DNA of 64,000 nt from Erythrophleum ivorense (lineage: Eukaryota; Streptophyta; Magnoliopsida; Fabales; Fabaceae). Of this stretch, positions 1 to 10,679 are shown piece after piece. Position 1 is the first letter of the stretch; the number at the start of each line of letters is the position of its first letter. A program made the translations under genes and the position numbers. Where the stretch lies: NCBI GenBank assembly GCA_026724425.1, contig JAIUCV010000007.1, positions 26,778,569 through 26,842,568 of the forward strand, read 5' to 3'. Below the pieces are notes generated by a model that worked only from the letters and a program-made list of their open reading frames with translations, was not told the origin of the DNA and searched no databases.

Positions 1-835
1 ATGGTATGGGTTTAAAGTAGGGTCTCCTTTTAGACACACCCATTCTTTGTCTCTTTTGATTTTCATTTAAGATTGTCCCCAATTCACCCTTAATTCTCCA
101 AGAGATTCTAGCCATTCTATTCCCAACACCACATCCACATCTCCTAATTTGAAGGGATAAAATGTCTAAATAATGAGGATTCCCTGTAGCTCAATCTTCA
201 CATCCTCACATTTGCCTTTAGTTAGAATTTTCTTACCATCTCCCACTGTTATAGAATACCATTTAGTACCTTGCACCCCAAACTCTAGTTTCTCCATGAA
301 CTGAGTGGATAGAAAATTATGAGTAGCCCCACTATCAATTAGCACCAACACCTCTTCTCCTCCAAGGCTTCCTCTCAACTCCATCGTTTTTTGGCTGGTC
401 ATTCCCACTACTAATGCCAAAGACAACTCCATCGTTGCCATCGCCTTCTCTAACCCTTCTTCTATTGGAGTCTCCAAGTCTTGCCCCTCGGCTCCCTCTA
501 ATTCCTCCCCTTCAATTAATATCATCATTTGCAATTGTTTGTTTTTTGCACTTGTGGTTAGAGCTAAACTTCTCCTCACACTAAAAACATAGCCCGATCT
601 CCCTTCTACGATTTATCTCAACTTCTGATAACCTCTTTTTATTGTTGCTACTACTACTGCTGCCTATACTGGTAGTGATTGGAATAGATACTTTGTTTTT
701 GCCTGTCTTGCTCTCTTCACCAAATTTTAACTCTTGCACTTTGTCAATTAAATTACTACTAGTATTCCTAGAGAATTCTTTTACACTGGAAAATTTTGGG
801 AAATTAGATTTTAATCCTCCCCATTTAGAATGAAA
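1..835 (-). pseudogene. Ty3/gypsy retrotransposon fragment: zinc knuckle and aspartic protease
   Basis: Reading on the - strand from 835 down, a gag C-terminal stretch rich in Ser and Asn leads into KRLSEVEINRRREIGLCF, the usual approach to the gypsy zinc knuckle. In the same frame follow the knuckle residues C-x2-C...H-x-C (about 590-545). A TAG stop replaces the residue just before the second Cys. The frame continues into an aspartic protease with the active-site motif LIDSGATHNF (about 340-310). Below about 166 the frame shifts, but a diagnostic stretch VVLGIEWLESLG is still legible (about 110-60). The polyprotein runs off the left edge, so reverse transcriptase and integrase would lie outside. 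With one internal stop and at least one frameshift it is a dead copy. The family assignment (plant gypsy with a gag-protease of this type) is firm; the lineage is not. Confidence 0.85.
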
Positions 836-839
836 TGCC

Positions 840-1258
840 CTTATTGACCTTTCTCCTCATTGTGTTTTGATAAATATGTCATATGAGGAATAAGAATTCC
901 TCACATGTCATATTTACACCACATCTACTTACCCAATCATTTGGTTTGCTATCTAGCTAGACTTCTATTTACCATGGAATTTTTTGTATATTGACTTTGT
1001 CCTATAATGGTACTTTGTTATATTAGATTTCCTTATAATGCTCATTTCTAATGTTCCTAATTTTTGTACTGAACTTACATCCCTTTATTTTGCTATTGGG
1101 CTAGACTTCTATTAATCATGGGAATTTTTATATATTGTCTTCTTCTGTGATGGTGTTTTGTTATATTACGTTTTGTTATAATGCTTCTTTTTAATTTTAG
1201 TGCTGCACTTCTATCCCTTTGGTCTACATTCCCGTGCATAGCACGGGTAGCCCACTAG
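840..1258 (+). mobile_element. Helitron 3' end inserted in the gypsy gag
   Basis: At 1231-1247 there is a perfect 7-bp-stem hairpin, CCCGTGC-ATA-GCACGGG. Seven bases later comes CTAG at 1255-1258, followed by T. A short hairpin about 10 nt before a terminal CTRR, with insertion between A and T, is the signature of a Helitron 3' end. The element splits the gypsy gag: gag residues resume at about 1262 and the Ser-rich gag tail at about 835. The 5' terminus (A followed by TC) was not located with confidence, so the left limit is inferred from where gag homology stops. Inside are two diverged direct copies of a roughly 130-bp unit (about 944-1080 and 1094-1215), both containing GCTAGACTTCTATT or close variants. 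No Rep/helicase is present, so it would be non-autonomous. Confidence 0.7.
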
Positions 1259-1259
1259 T

Positions 1260-2064
1260 TGTCTTTTAATTTCTTAGACTTCCTTTCCTCCCTGGCTCTT
1301 TGTAATACCGTGTTTTTCTCCTCCACTTGATACACTCAATCCATAAGCTGCTTCAAAGTCTTTGGTTGAAGAAGCCTAACTTTCGCTCTTACTTCCTCAG
1401 TCAATCCATTCTTGAAAATTCCCATCAATACCTCATCTAGTATATTTCCCAATGATGCTGACATAAGCTCAAACCTCTCTCTATATTCCTTCTCTAAACC
1501 CTCTTGCCTCAGTCCCATCAACCGCTCGTACCCATCTCCCAATTGTCAACAGTGGAAACAGTCCAACACCTCCCTCTTAAGCTCTTACCAATTGCAGATA
1601 GGGGCTCTTGTCTCAAGTCACTGGAACTAATTGAGAGCTTTACCCTCCAATCCCACAGCTGCAGCGTCCAACTTCTCCTCTTCTGCAATTCCATTTACTG
1701 TAAAGTATCTTTCCATTTTAAAGATCTATCCAATCGAGTCTTCTCCGGAGAAAATAGGGAGTTCCAGCCGACGATGGTTGTTCGTCTCTTTTTCTCCAAC
1801 AGTCTTGACGCTCTCTATGTTATTTATTGCTTCCTTGTCACGTGTTGATGATTTCTGAGGTTCAACTCGAGGTTCTTCCTAATGATTCCTTGGATTAAAG
1901 GCAACTCAAAACTCACTCAACTATTCCCTTAGTTCAAACAACAACTCATGCACTGACGATAGCTCCCCCCTCATCTCTCCCTGGTCTTTCCGCATCTCTT
2001 CCATATTCTTTTCTAGTGAGTCTACTCGCCTCTCCATTCTCGTGCCCACCATGCCCCAAATAAT
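1260..2064 (-). pseudogene. Ty3/gypsy gag polyprotein, N-terminal part, decayed
   Basis: On the - strand just after the primer-binding site, a coiled-coil-like start (RMERRVDSLEKNMEEMRKDQ) leads to the retrotransposon gag capsid domain. Legible landmarks are RRLELPIFSGED, then KMERYFTVNGI, then ELKREVL, then an open stretch at 1542-1336 (RFELMSASLG, EVRAKVRLLQPKTL). Several in-frame stops sit where this family normally has Trp: IG*IFKMER and LN*FQ*LET. Each is TGG changed to TAG or TGA. It is the same element as the protease fragment at 1-835, separated from it by the Helitron. Confidence 0.85.
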
Positions 2065-2079
2065 GGGCTTTGATACCAA
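2065..2079 (-). other. tRNA-iMet primer-binding site of the gypsy element
   Basis: The - strand reads TTGGTATCAAAGCCC, one mismatch from the plant initiator-Met primer-binding site TGGTATCAGAGC. It lies between the LTR end (CCATCA at 2087-2082) and the gag start, and it fixes the element as running right to left. Confidence 0.8.
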
Positions 2080-2081
2080 AT

Positions 2082-2265
2082 TGATGGAGCCCAAAAAAAT
2101 AGATTTTTATTATTTATAACTTGGTAATTCCTTCTTCCCTAATGGTGAAGAGAAAGGAAAAAACTAATACACTTCCTAACTGATAACTAGAATTGAAAAC
2201 AAAAAACAGAAGATAGCATAAATGTAAAAGAAAACAAAAGCAAAAGAAAGAGCTCAGCTCCCCAT
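2082..2265 (-). repeat. Partial 5' LTR of the gypsy element
   Basis: This is LTR sequence on the far side of the primer-binding site, ending in CCATCA on the - strand. It contains the AG-rich stretch around 2225-2260. At about 2265 it gives way to an unrelated + strand gypsy tail, so the LTR is truncated there. Confidence 0.55.
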
Positions 2266-2269
2266 CCTC

Positions 2270-2596
2270 TTGGCTTTCGAGAAGCCAGGTTTTCTTGATG
2301 CAGTAGCATCAAGAGAGCTTGCTGAGCATGGAAATGGACATGAATTGCAAATTAAAGCCCAAAAATTCAAGTCAAAAGTGCCTAAGAATCTATTACAAGG
2401 CATAAGAAGCCCAATAATGAGAACTAGGGCCAAAGCAATGAAAGAAACCTTCAATTGTTTGATTCATAGGCTCCATGACTTAGAACCCATTCATTTGAGT
2501 CAAGAGAGCCCAAAAAGATATAAAAGGCGTGATTATAATGACCATTCTATAAGAGAAGTGCCAAGGCCCAATGCGAGTCCAATTGCAAGAAATTAA
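2270..2596 (+). pseudogene. C-terminal tail of a second gypsy polyprotein
   Basis: This open frame of 108 codons on the + strand contains PIMRTRAKAMKETFNCLI. It resembles the GPxTRARAKxxKExLxxLI tail that closes many plant gypsy polyproteins just before the 3' LTR. The remainder (Lys/Arg and Pro-rich) has no recognisable domain. The 5' part of the element is missing. The call rests on this motif and on the adjacent + strand LTR. Confidence 0.5.
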
Positions 2597-2599
2597 GAA

Positions 2600-3170
2600 T
2601 TGTGTGCCAACTATGTAACTTTTAATGAAATATGTGCATCCCATGTGACTATTTAAAAGGACTTATCAGTTTTGGGCTAATTTTTTTTATGAATTTCGTT
2701 TTTATTTATTTTATTATTTTTAGAACTTGGTCAAAGATCTTTTCTTGGAAATTAAACTAAAATTAGTTTCCTAATCTTGTTCCTTGATTTTAGGCATCCT
2801 TTAAAGAGATTTCTAATCAGATTTTGACCATGTAAATGGTGCCAATTTAATGCTAAATAGAAATTTTAACATTTATTTTTAGGGTTTTAGACTTTTGAAA
2901 ACTTTGCCTATAAAAGGCTTTCTATTATACTCTAGATGGGTTGATGAATGAATTTAAATATTATTTATTTTTTTGTGAAGCTTTTGCTTCGTTGTGTTCT
3001 CTTAAAGTTCACGTGACGTATTAAAGGATTGATCATCTTTTGTGGCATCATTGGCTAAGGTTCTAAGAGACAAATTCTCTTTGGGTTTTACCTCCGACAA
3101 CAATTCCTTTGTGTGCTTCCGTTTTCGTGTAAGACATAGCCGATTCCGAATGATCAACGTGTGTGCCAAA
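2600..3170 (+). repeat. Gypsy 3' LTR (+ orientation) with TATA box
   Basis: The segment looks like a plant gypsy LTR: a U3 region, a TATA box GCCTATAAAAGGC at about 2907-2919, then a GAATGAATTTAAATATT transition and a T-rich U5 with GTGAAGCTTTTGCTTCG. TGTGTGCCA occurs at both proposed edges (about 2602 and 3162). It directly follows the polyprotein tail at 2270-2596. The second LTR is not in the window. Boundaries are by eye. Confidence 0.5.
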
Positions 3171-4379
3171 GTTCCTAGAGAGTTCCATCATCTCTCCTTA
3201 CTCCTCCAATAGCCTCCCTCCAGCTATACAACTCCCACTCTACGCTCTTCATCCTCCCCTCCACTCATTCTCTCTCTACCACCTGTACCCATGAGATCAT
3301 AATTAGTTACATTCAATAACTCCCCATTTTGCCCTCCTTCATTCACCCCTCTCCCCTTATGAGCTCTATCCCCTTTTTTTTGCTTTCATGAACCCACCAC
3401 TCCTTATTGGGCCTAATGGGTCCATCAGAACCATACTGAATTCTATTAGTAACTAACCAATTATCAAATTTCTTTCCACATACGTTTCATAAGTAAATTT
3501 TTTGTCCTGGTCGTTTGATTTATTTCCAGGTTCCTCAATTGTTAACATTCAAAGCTTTCTTGAGCCAGAATAGTGCAATTGAGTCGGAAATATCATTACA
3601 CTAATCCCAGCTATTCAATCACAATTCTTGGCCTTATCCTTTCCAATTTGCCCACACAGTTCGTATCACCTCCCACACAAATCATTTTCATAATCTTGGC
3701 CAAATTCAGAGCTGTTGGAACCCCTTTTTTTCCCTTGGCCAACAGAGTTGTTGGAACTTGAATGTTTCTAGAACATGCATAAAAATGCCAATAAATAAAT
3801 CTCATCTTAGTGGAGACAACCTCTGACCATTTTCATTATTCAACAGACGAATGCTTACAGTATTTAATTGAATATTTGGCTTGCCCATATGTAGGCTTCC
3901 ATTAATCCCTCTCACTCGTGACAAGCTTCTCATCATTTATGTGAACAGGTGCATCAATATCTAATTGTCCACAAAATAAGAGAGAATCATGCAAGAATCC
4001 CCTCCAACAGAAGTTGAAGCGACGTTTCATTATTAAACTTTAATGCACATATCTAACATACTTCTTTACCGTACGCACTCAGTATTGAGGAGAGAAAATC
4101 ATATGCAAGTCTCTATTCAATGAGCAGATTTTTAGTTATTTTGTTTTTCTAAAATTATGGCAGTTAGATGCATAAAAGCACAAGCATAAGCCTACTGAGG
4201 ATTCATTTAGTACATATAAAATAAAGAATAAAAACAAAAAAAAAATGTGATTTTATGAACAAAAAATAATTAATATATCTTAATCTTTTAAAAATTTATG
4301 AAAAGAAATAAATATTATTAAATAATAATTACAAGATTATAATCAACATTTTCCAAAGTTTTTACTTTTCCTCTCCCAC
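3171..4379. other. Gene-free stretch, probably repeat-derived
   Basis: No convincing coding sequence. A C/T-rich block (3190-3370) is followed by moderately AT-rich DNA. On the - strand near 3640-3690 there is a weak zinc-knuckle-like reading (CGQIG...NC) that might be a LINE or gag relic, but it lacks the first Cys and has stops around it. Confidence 0.3.
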
Positions 4380-5060
4380 CTCCTACCACAGTGATAGACT
4401 CCCAATGAGGCAAAACTCCACAAATCACTATGAAGATGCAAATTACATTTTTACCAGCCACCGCCTTCCAAAGCACCATCACAAGCAAACCTTAAAAATT
4501 TTGCTTACACAACCATCGGCTTACTCTGTACCCAAACACATGCATCACCAGAAATGAAAGAGCATATACCTCAACGGATGAAATGATTGGATAATTGAAA
4601 AATCAACCCCTGAAAACCGTAAAAGATTTCCCATTTTCTCGGAAAGACAGAACCCGAAAAAAAAAAAAACGAGTACAGTTCATCGATATAACTATTCAAG
4701 CGTACAGCATAAAACAATAAAACTCCCAACTCTCTTCTATAATCAAAAGAGAAGAAACACTTAGACTCACAGTTGAAGAGCTTCAAGAAACTTGTCGTGC
4801 TCTTCCTTGACTTGGCAAGATCTCCTTCTTGCCGGACACATCAGTGGGCGTCGAGGTCGCCATTGATTGAGAGTTCGGGAGAGCAGACAGCAGATAGACT
4901 CAGAAGACTCGGAGGTGGAGAGAGAAGGAGGTTGGGAATTTGACTGAATTGGAAGGCAACCTTCGAGGGTTTGGACGAAATGAAATGGGGAGGCAATTTG
5001 AACATGTCTAGCTGCAAATGAAAATGTAGGAGGGAGTGAGTAGCACCAAATGAAAGTGTG
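4380..5060 (-). pseudogene. REVEILLE-type MYB-like gene fragment: leader, exon 1 and start of intron 1
   Basis: On the - strand, ATG at 4863 opens MATSTPTDVSGKK, typical of the start of REVEILLE (RVE6/RVE8-like) SHAQKYF-class MYB clock proteins. In the next frame the MYB repeat start EEHDKFLEALQL follows and ends at a good splice donor, CAACT|GTGAGT (exon end 4771). In intact family members about a dozen or more residues (KVRKPYTITKSRE plus the first MYB Trp) separate these two parts. Here only a few bases remain, with a frame change, so the copy is broken. A C/T-rich leader lies upstream (4864-5060) and intron-like sequence downstream to about 4380. No exon 2 was found. Because the intron donor is kept, this is a genomic copy and not a retrocopy. 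Subfamily placement is inferred from the short match. Confidence 0.6.
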
Positions 5061-6600
5061 GAAAGGGATGGGAGTGATAAGACCGCCGGAAATTTATTTC
5101 AATTTTTGGCGGTTACAAATCCGCCGGAAAAGCCGCCAGAAAAGTGACAATTTCTGAAATTGACTTTCTTGTTAGCTTCGTTTGGTCGCGGAGAAAATTA
5201 AAGAGGATAGAAAATAAGAGGAGAAAATAGGAGAGAAAATATATTTTTATCTATTTGGATTGCAGTGAAAATTAGGAAGGAGAAAAAAGTTTGGGAAGAA
5301 ATAATAATAAGTTTCATTGAAAATTTTTCTCTTCAGGCATGGTAAGATTTTGGAAAAAAAAAAATCTGTTTAATATGATTATATTTTATCTTCTCACATT
5401 AGTTTTTTTATTTTTTTATTTTCAATTCGTCCCAATAAATAAATATTATTTTTTATTAACTTAATTTTTATTTTTTTTATTTTTCAACTATATATATACA
5501 TTTTCGACTATATATATATTTTAAAAAATAAGAACAACGAATTTTTAAAAAATATATTTTTTAAAAACTTTAAAAAATTAGTCAAATAATAAAAAAATAA
5601 AAACTAATTTAAAAAATATTCAGATAACACAAAATTATTATTCTTGAATAAGGTCATAAAAAATTTATTAAAATTAGAGGAAGTAATTTAAATAATTTTA
5701 AAAAAGGATTTTTTACTCCAATTGAAAAACAATCAAAAATATATTCCAACCACAATGCAGTTAAAAAATTTTCAATTGCATTATAGTTGAAAGAGCATTT
5801 TGCGACCGAAAATTAGTCAACAATTTTTTATTAAAATTTAGTTGAAAATATTTTTTGACTAAATTTTAGTTAAAAATCTGAAATTATTAATTTAGTCAAA
5901 ATTTTTAAATATTTTAATTAATTAATGTTATAATTATTTATTTAATATTTTATTATAAATATAATTAATAATAAATATATTTTATAAAATAATTAAATAG
6001 TTTTTAATATTAAAATCAATAAATTATATTTTAAAAAAAGTCTTAGACTAAAAGTCAGTTGGATGCATTATCATCAATTTATATATATATATATATATAT
6101 TTTTTTTTTTTATAATATATAATATTATATATATAATATAAATACAATTAAAAAATGAATATTATATTTATATATTATATTTAAATCAATTAATATATAT
6201 ATTAAAATAATATTTATAAGATTTTAAAATAAATAATCATGCTTATTGTATTAAAATAATAATTTTTAAATTGATTTTTATTTTTCTTATTTCATTATTT
6301 AGCTATTTTTTAATTGAAATGTACTTTTTATAAATTTATTTATTTTTTAAATTCATTATTCTTATTTCTTGTTAAAAATATATATGTATAAATTCAAGAT
6401 AATTAAGTTATATTTAAAATATAACTTTTTTGTTTAAAATATTATATTTATTAATAAAAGTTATTAATATTATACAATAAGGATATAATAAAGTTCTTTC
6501 CTCTATATTTTTTTTCTCTCTATTCTCTCTTCACTTTTCTCTTCTCTCCCTTTTCGCTCCATTTTTCTTTCCCTTCACTTGTTTCCTCTGCCACACCCAA
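5061..6600. repeat. AT-rich repeat-derived DNA with inverted-repeat motifs
   Basis: No coding sequence. At 5083-5145 the motif CCGCCGG/GGCGG recurs in both orientations. At about 5800-5890 there are alternating direct and inverted copies of an ATTTAGTTGAAAA/TTAGTCAA word. GA-rich sequence after 5170 (AGAGGATAGAAAATAAGAGG) is echoed by C/T-rich sequence at 6490-6560 in the opposite orientation. This would fit a large non-autonomous DNA transposon, but target-site duplications were not found. A (TA)n run lies near 6081-6100. Confidence 0.35.
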
Positions 6601-8380
6601 AAATGTGACCGCATGACGGAAAATAAAAAAAAAATTTAGAGAATTTTGATTTCCAAAAATGAAAACTGAAATTAATGAAGTAAAGTTGTCATCAAAATTT
6701 TAAAGTTTAAAATGCAAACCTTTGAAAAAGTTTTTTTAGAACAAAAAAATTGTCCACAAACCAAATACAAGTTCATGAGTTAATTGTGAATAAGAAAGGT
6801 ATTAGACGTCTCACAATACCTGTTACTAAGAACAATTAATATAAGTCAGTTGTATAAAATAAATATAGCCTCTATTATATTTTAATTCTCTTTAACAAAT
6901 CACATGTAAAATTAAAAAAAAAAGAATTTAAGAAAATAAAATTAAAAGTAAAATAAATTAATTAATTAATTAAGAAAATAAAATTTTAAAAAAATTTACA
7001 ATGACAAATTTGACCTATGATAAAAATTTATGACCTACCTATCCTATACAAAATCTACGTAGTTTGAACAGTTGAAAACTACCTTCTAATTGGTGTTTGT
7101 TTTGTCTTATTCTTTGTTTTTCTTTTCTTTTTTTAATTCTTTTGGTTTTTGTGTATTTTTTAGTGAAAAAGATAAAGAAAATAAAAATTATTTTACCTTT
7201 AGCAAATAAAACAATTTTAGAATTAGTTTATGTGTTTTAATTTGCTAAAAGTAGAATTAATTTTATTTTTTTTTACATTTTACATTTTCATCTTTTCATC
7301 TTTTTTCTTTTACATTTCATTTTGTTGTTTTCATTTTTTTCTTTTGATTTTTGATTTTTTTTTATAATTACTTTTGTTAATGATTTTATTTTGGATTATT
7401 ATTTTTATTATTTTTTCCTTTTTTATGATTTTTTTTGTTTTACTTCTTTTTTTCTTTTTAGGTTTTAATTTTTTTTATTTTTTTGTGACTCTTTTTTTAT
7501 TATTTTTTAAATTTATTTTTTTAATTTTTGTTTTGTTATTTTTTTCTACTTTTTATTTTTGTGTTTTTTTAATTTTATTATTATTATTTTACTTTGTTAG
7601 ATAATTTTTATTTTTTATTTTTATATATTTTTTGGTTTTTTAAATATTTTGGCTTTGATGATATTTTTCTGTTGATTTTTTTTTATTATTTTATGTTGAT
7701 TTTCTTTATTATTTTTTTTATTTTTTAGAAACATCTTTTTTAGTATTTTCTAAAGTATCTTTTAATTTTAAATTTTGTCACCTTAAAGTAGGAAAAAAGA
7801 TCTAAAGTTCAAAAAAGAATTTAATTACTTTTTTGAAGAAAATTGATTTTTGTTTATAGTTTTTTTTTTTTGAAATGGAAACTTTAAGAAAGTTGGTTAT
7901 TTAAAATTAACTTTTGAATTTGAACAATTTGTTTATTATTTCTTTTTTTTTATTTATGTGTTCTTTTTCGTTGTTTTTTTTTTTCTTTTTTGCTTCTTGT
8001 TTTGTCTTATCTCTCTCTTTTTTACAAAAACAAAAATCAATTTGATGTGGTCATTGAAACCAAAAACATATTACAATGTAAATTTAAGACCTAACAAGTA
8101 CTAAGAAGATTTTATTGTTGTACATGACTTTTAGATTTGTTCTCATGTGTCTGTGTCTAAAAGAACAAAGAATCCCATATGACTATTCTAAAACAAATGA
8201 AACAAAATAAAATAACATGAATGAAGATAAAAGAGGTTTTACAAACATGCACTAACAAGTGATTGATTGTGTGTGCTTTTGTGCATTCCATCATTTTCTG
8301 AAATACACTTTACATATTATCCCCAGTTCACAAATAAAAATAATAATAATAAAGAATAAAGTTTCTTCCCTGATCATCAG
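6601..8380. repeat. T-rich low-complexity DNA
   Basis: From about 7070 to 8010 the + strand is dominated by T runs broken by A and G. Open frames here are poly-Phe/Leu/Ile and are composition artefacts. Nothing else was seen. Confidence 0.6.
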
Positions 8381-9782
8381 TTGAATCCCTCATCGCATCT
8401 CCCCCAACATATCACCAAGTCATAAGCCACCAAGCCATAGGCCACGAGGAAAGCAAAATATGCATTATTTTCCATAAAAAACTATTTACTCATGAAGCAG
8501 CATAGTATCCATAAACTAACACATAGAGTTAGCAAGCCTATTTGGCATTCTTCAACAGCTAAAATAAATAAAAACAACGGGATTTTCACAATGAAATTCC
8601 AACATGCAAGCCCACAAACTCCACTCCCATTAGATGGTATTGAAAGAACTTTTGAGAAGTGGTAAGGAAACTCAAACAAGCTTAATAGACAAAAACCAGT
8701 ACAAACCCAACTTACAATAACTGGTACCCATAACTATTACACACACGAAATCGAGAGCATCCAATTCCAAACAAATATAACTTGTAAAGCCCTAGGTCCT
8801 TATCTTAACTCTCCCTGACAGTGGCATGCAAATAAGAGCGAACATGATATGCCAAGACAAAACAAAATTAAGCAGCCCATGAATCGAAACAAGCTAATCA
8901 AAACAAAAAGGTACGACCTAGATATAATATTCCTGTACCAGTAAAAATTAAAAAGAAAAACTAAACCCTCTACAACAGCACCCAAATCTGAGTCTCATAT
9001 CATGTGAATTGAGATTACAATGCTAGTGCCTGCACACAAAACTTTACAGCAAAGCATCAAGACCATGTGATATCTCGTTGGCAGGAGAAGACCAAATGAT
9101 GTCAAGTCACGTAAGCAGAAATTTCCACTATTACAATATTAAAACACACATTCCCACTTAATCATAAGTGCAAAGCCAATCCTATTTTCACAGGAATAGA
9201 GCTATATAATCTTCTCCTTATGTAATGCGAGCCAAATCAACCAATAACGAACACATGATGAAAGAGAGTAATAAGAATAAATGCTAGATTTAAATAAGCA
9301 ACCTCATTACAATAAAATCATGAGATCAGAGAGACGGACTTTGACTTTTTCCCAAAATTAGAGGGTTCAAGCAAAGTGAATCTCAACCAGAGTATGCTCA
9401 TCATTCAGGGCCATTGAAATTTAGCAGAATCCATGAACTTAGTAACATTAATGTGATGCAGAAAAACCCATTTACTGAACAGAGCCACAACCAAAAATCA
9501 CATTATCATGAAGGCCTAAAATTAGAGATCATACTACCATGAACCATAAAATGATATTTACATATAAGCTAAACAAAACAGAGGTGAAGTGGCAAACAAA
9601 AATGAATCATTCCACAACAACCAACCAATTGATTTGTAATGAGAATGACACCAGTTAACAAGATGCCATCTAGGGATCCCACAATTCAAGGACCAAATGA
9701 ACTGAAGTGAGGAACCACACTTCCATCGACGTAGTAAATTCGCATATCAAACCACATTAAATTTACAGGTTGAGATTCTTAC
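8381..9782 (-). other. Intron-like, non-coding sequence behind the orphan leader exon
   Basis: On the - strand this follows a splice donor (GTAAGA at 9782) and reads like a T-rich plant intron, less repetitive than its surroundings. Short open frames at 8679-8482 and 8985-8800 have no recognisable domain. It may be the first intron, or a 5'UTR intron, of a lost gene. Confidence 0.35.
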
Positions 9783-10115
9783 CTGCTCGATTGTATTCCT
9801 TGAGTTTGGAATGACTCACATACTTCTGAATCAACCTTTTGCTCCCTTTCTGCTTCTATCCTGTTTCCTGTGACTCTCTCTCACTCTCCATTTCTTCCTC
9901 TCGCATGCTTCTCCTTTCTCCGCCTCTTCCCTTGCCTTTGTTCTCTCCAGTCTGATTTTTCTCCTTAATTCTCCCCCTCAATCTCTGCTTCTCCGTCTCT
10001 CTTCATGTAGCCCCTTCTCTTAGCTTTTTCTCTTCCTCTTTCTCAAGTCCTTCCTTCGGCCTCTCTCCTACTCATTCTCACTCTCCTGTGTTTTTTTTTC
10101 AGATTGGCCCCCGTC
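9783..10115 (-). other. Purine-rich leader exon with splice donor, no coding frame
   Basis: On the - strand a GA-rich leader runs from an inferred start near 10115 to CAATCGAGCAG|GTAAGA (exon end 9783). The composition and strong donor look like a 5'UTR exon of a housekeeping gene. The only ATGs open short frames, for example 17 codons from the ATG near 9905, so no protein is encoded here. Confidence 0.45.
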
Positions 10116-10353
10116 CTTTCTCTTCTGGTTCACATTGCCTTTATAGGCCCTCCTCATGTGATCCTCACATCATTCACGAGTGTGTCTGCAAATATCCCCC
10201 TATCACTCTTTTGCCCTTGCACACCTGTGGCTTAATGCGTGTTGTGTGTGTGTGGCCCTCCTCTGTGGGCCTAATGCGTTTTTGTGGATCTCCTCTCTAC
10301 CTAAGCCATGCGAGAGAGAAAAGGGACCAGAAAAAGAAATGCAGGTAGGGTTT
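10093..10353 (-). promoter_or_regulatory. Housekeeping-style promoter: telo-box, site II motif, TATA
   Basis: Read on the - strand, in order: AAACCCTA (telo-box, + strand TAGGGTTT at 10346-10353), a site II-type GGCCCA (TGGGCC on + at 10266-10271), further GGGCC words near 10250 and 10148, and TATAAA (+ TTTATA at 10140-10145). Telo-box plus site II is a known arrangement in promoters of plant ribosomal-protein and other growth genes. The leader exon at 10115-9783 starts the expected distance below the TATA. Confidence 0.5.
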
Positions 10354-10359
10354 GGTTTC

Positions 10360-10670
10360 ATTGGATTCGGGTTGGGCTTTCTCCATTCTTTTTCGGGCAA
10401 TGGGTTCTGATGGTTTTGGGTTTTTTTGGGCTCTTTTTGTTTTAGTTTTTTTTTTTTGTTTCTTTTTGCAATTTTTTGTTTGTTTGTGTTTTGTTCTTTT
10501 TTTTAATTATTTTTGTTGTTGTTTTTTTTGTAGGTAATAGGTTCTGATCGGCTTTCCTTTTTTCTTTTTGGTCTTTGTTTCCCCCCTTTTTTTTTATTCT
10601 TTAAATTTTCATTTTTTTCATTTTATTTTCTTGGTTTTTGGTTATGTATCTTTTTTTTTGTAGTGGGCTT
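10360..10670. repeat. T-rich low-complexity block
   Basis: T-rich + strand sequence with a repeated phrase, GGGTTCTGATGG (about 10400) and AGGTTCTGATCGG (about 10538). No gene. Confidence 0.5.
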
Positions 10671-10679
10671 CCTATTTTG

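Noticed and set aside
3611..3805. Possible LINE ORF1 zinc knuckle on the - strand
   Set aside because: The first Cys is missing, surrounding frames are closed and no reverse transcriptase follows.
7374..7604. Hydrophobic open frame rich in Phe, Leu and Ile, looking like membrane segments
   Set aside because: Encoded by a T-rich low-complexity tract; no conserved motif.
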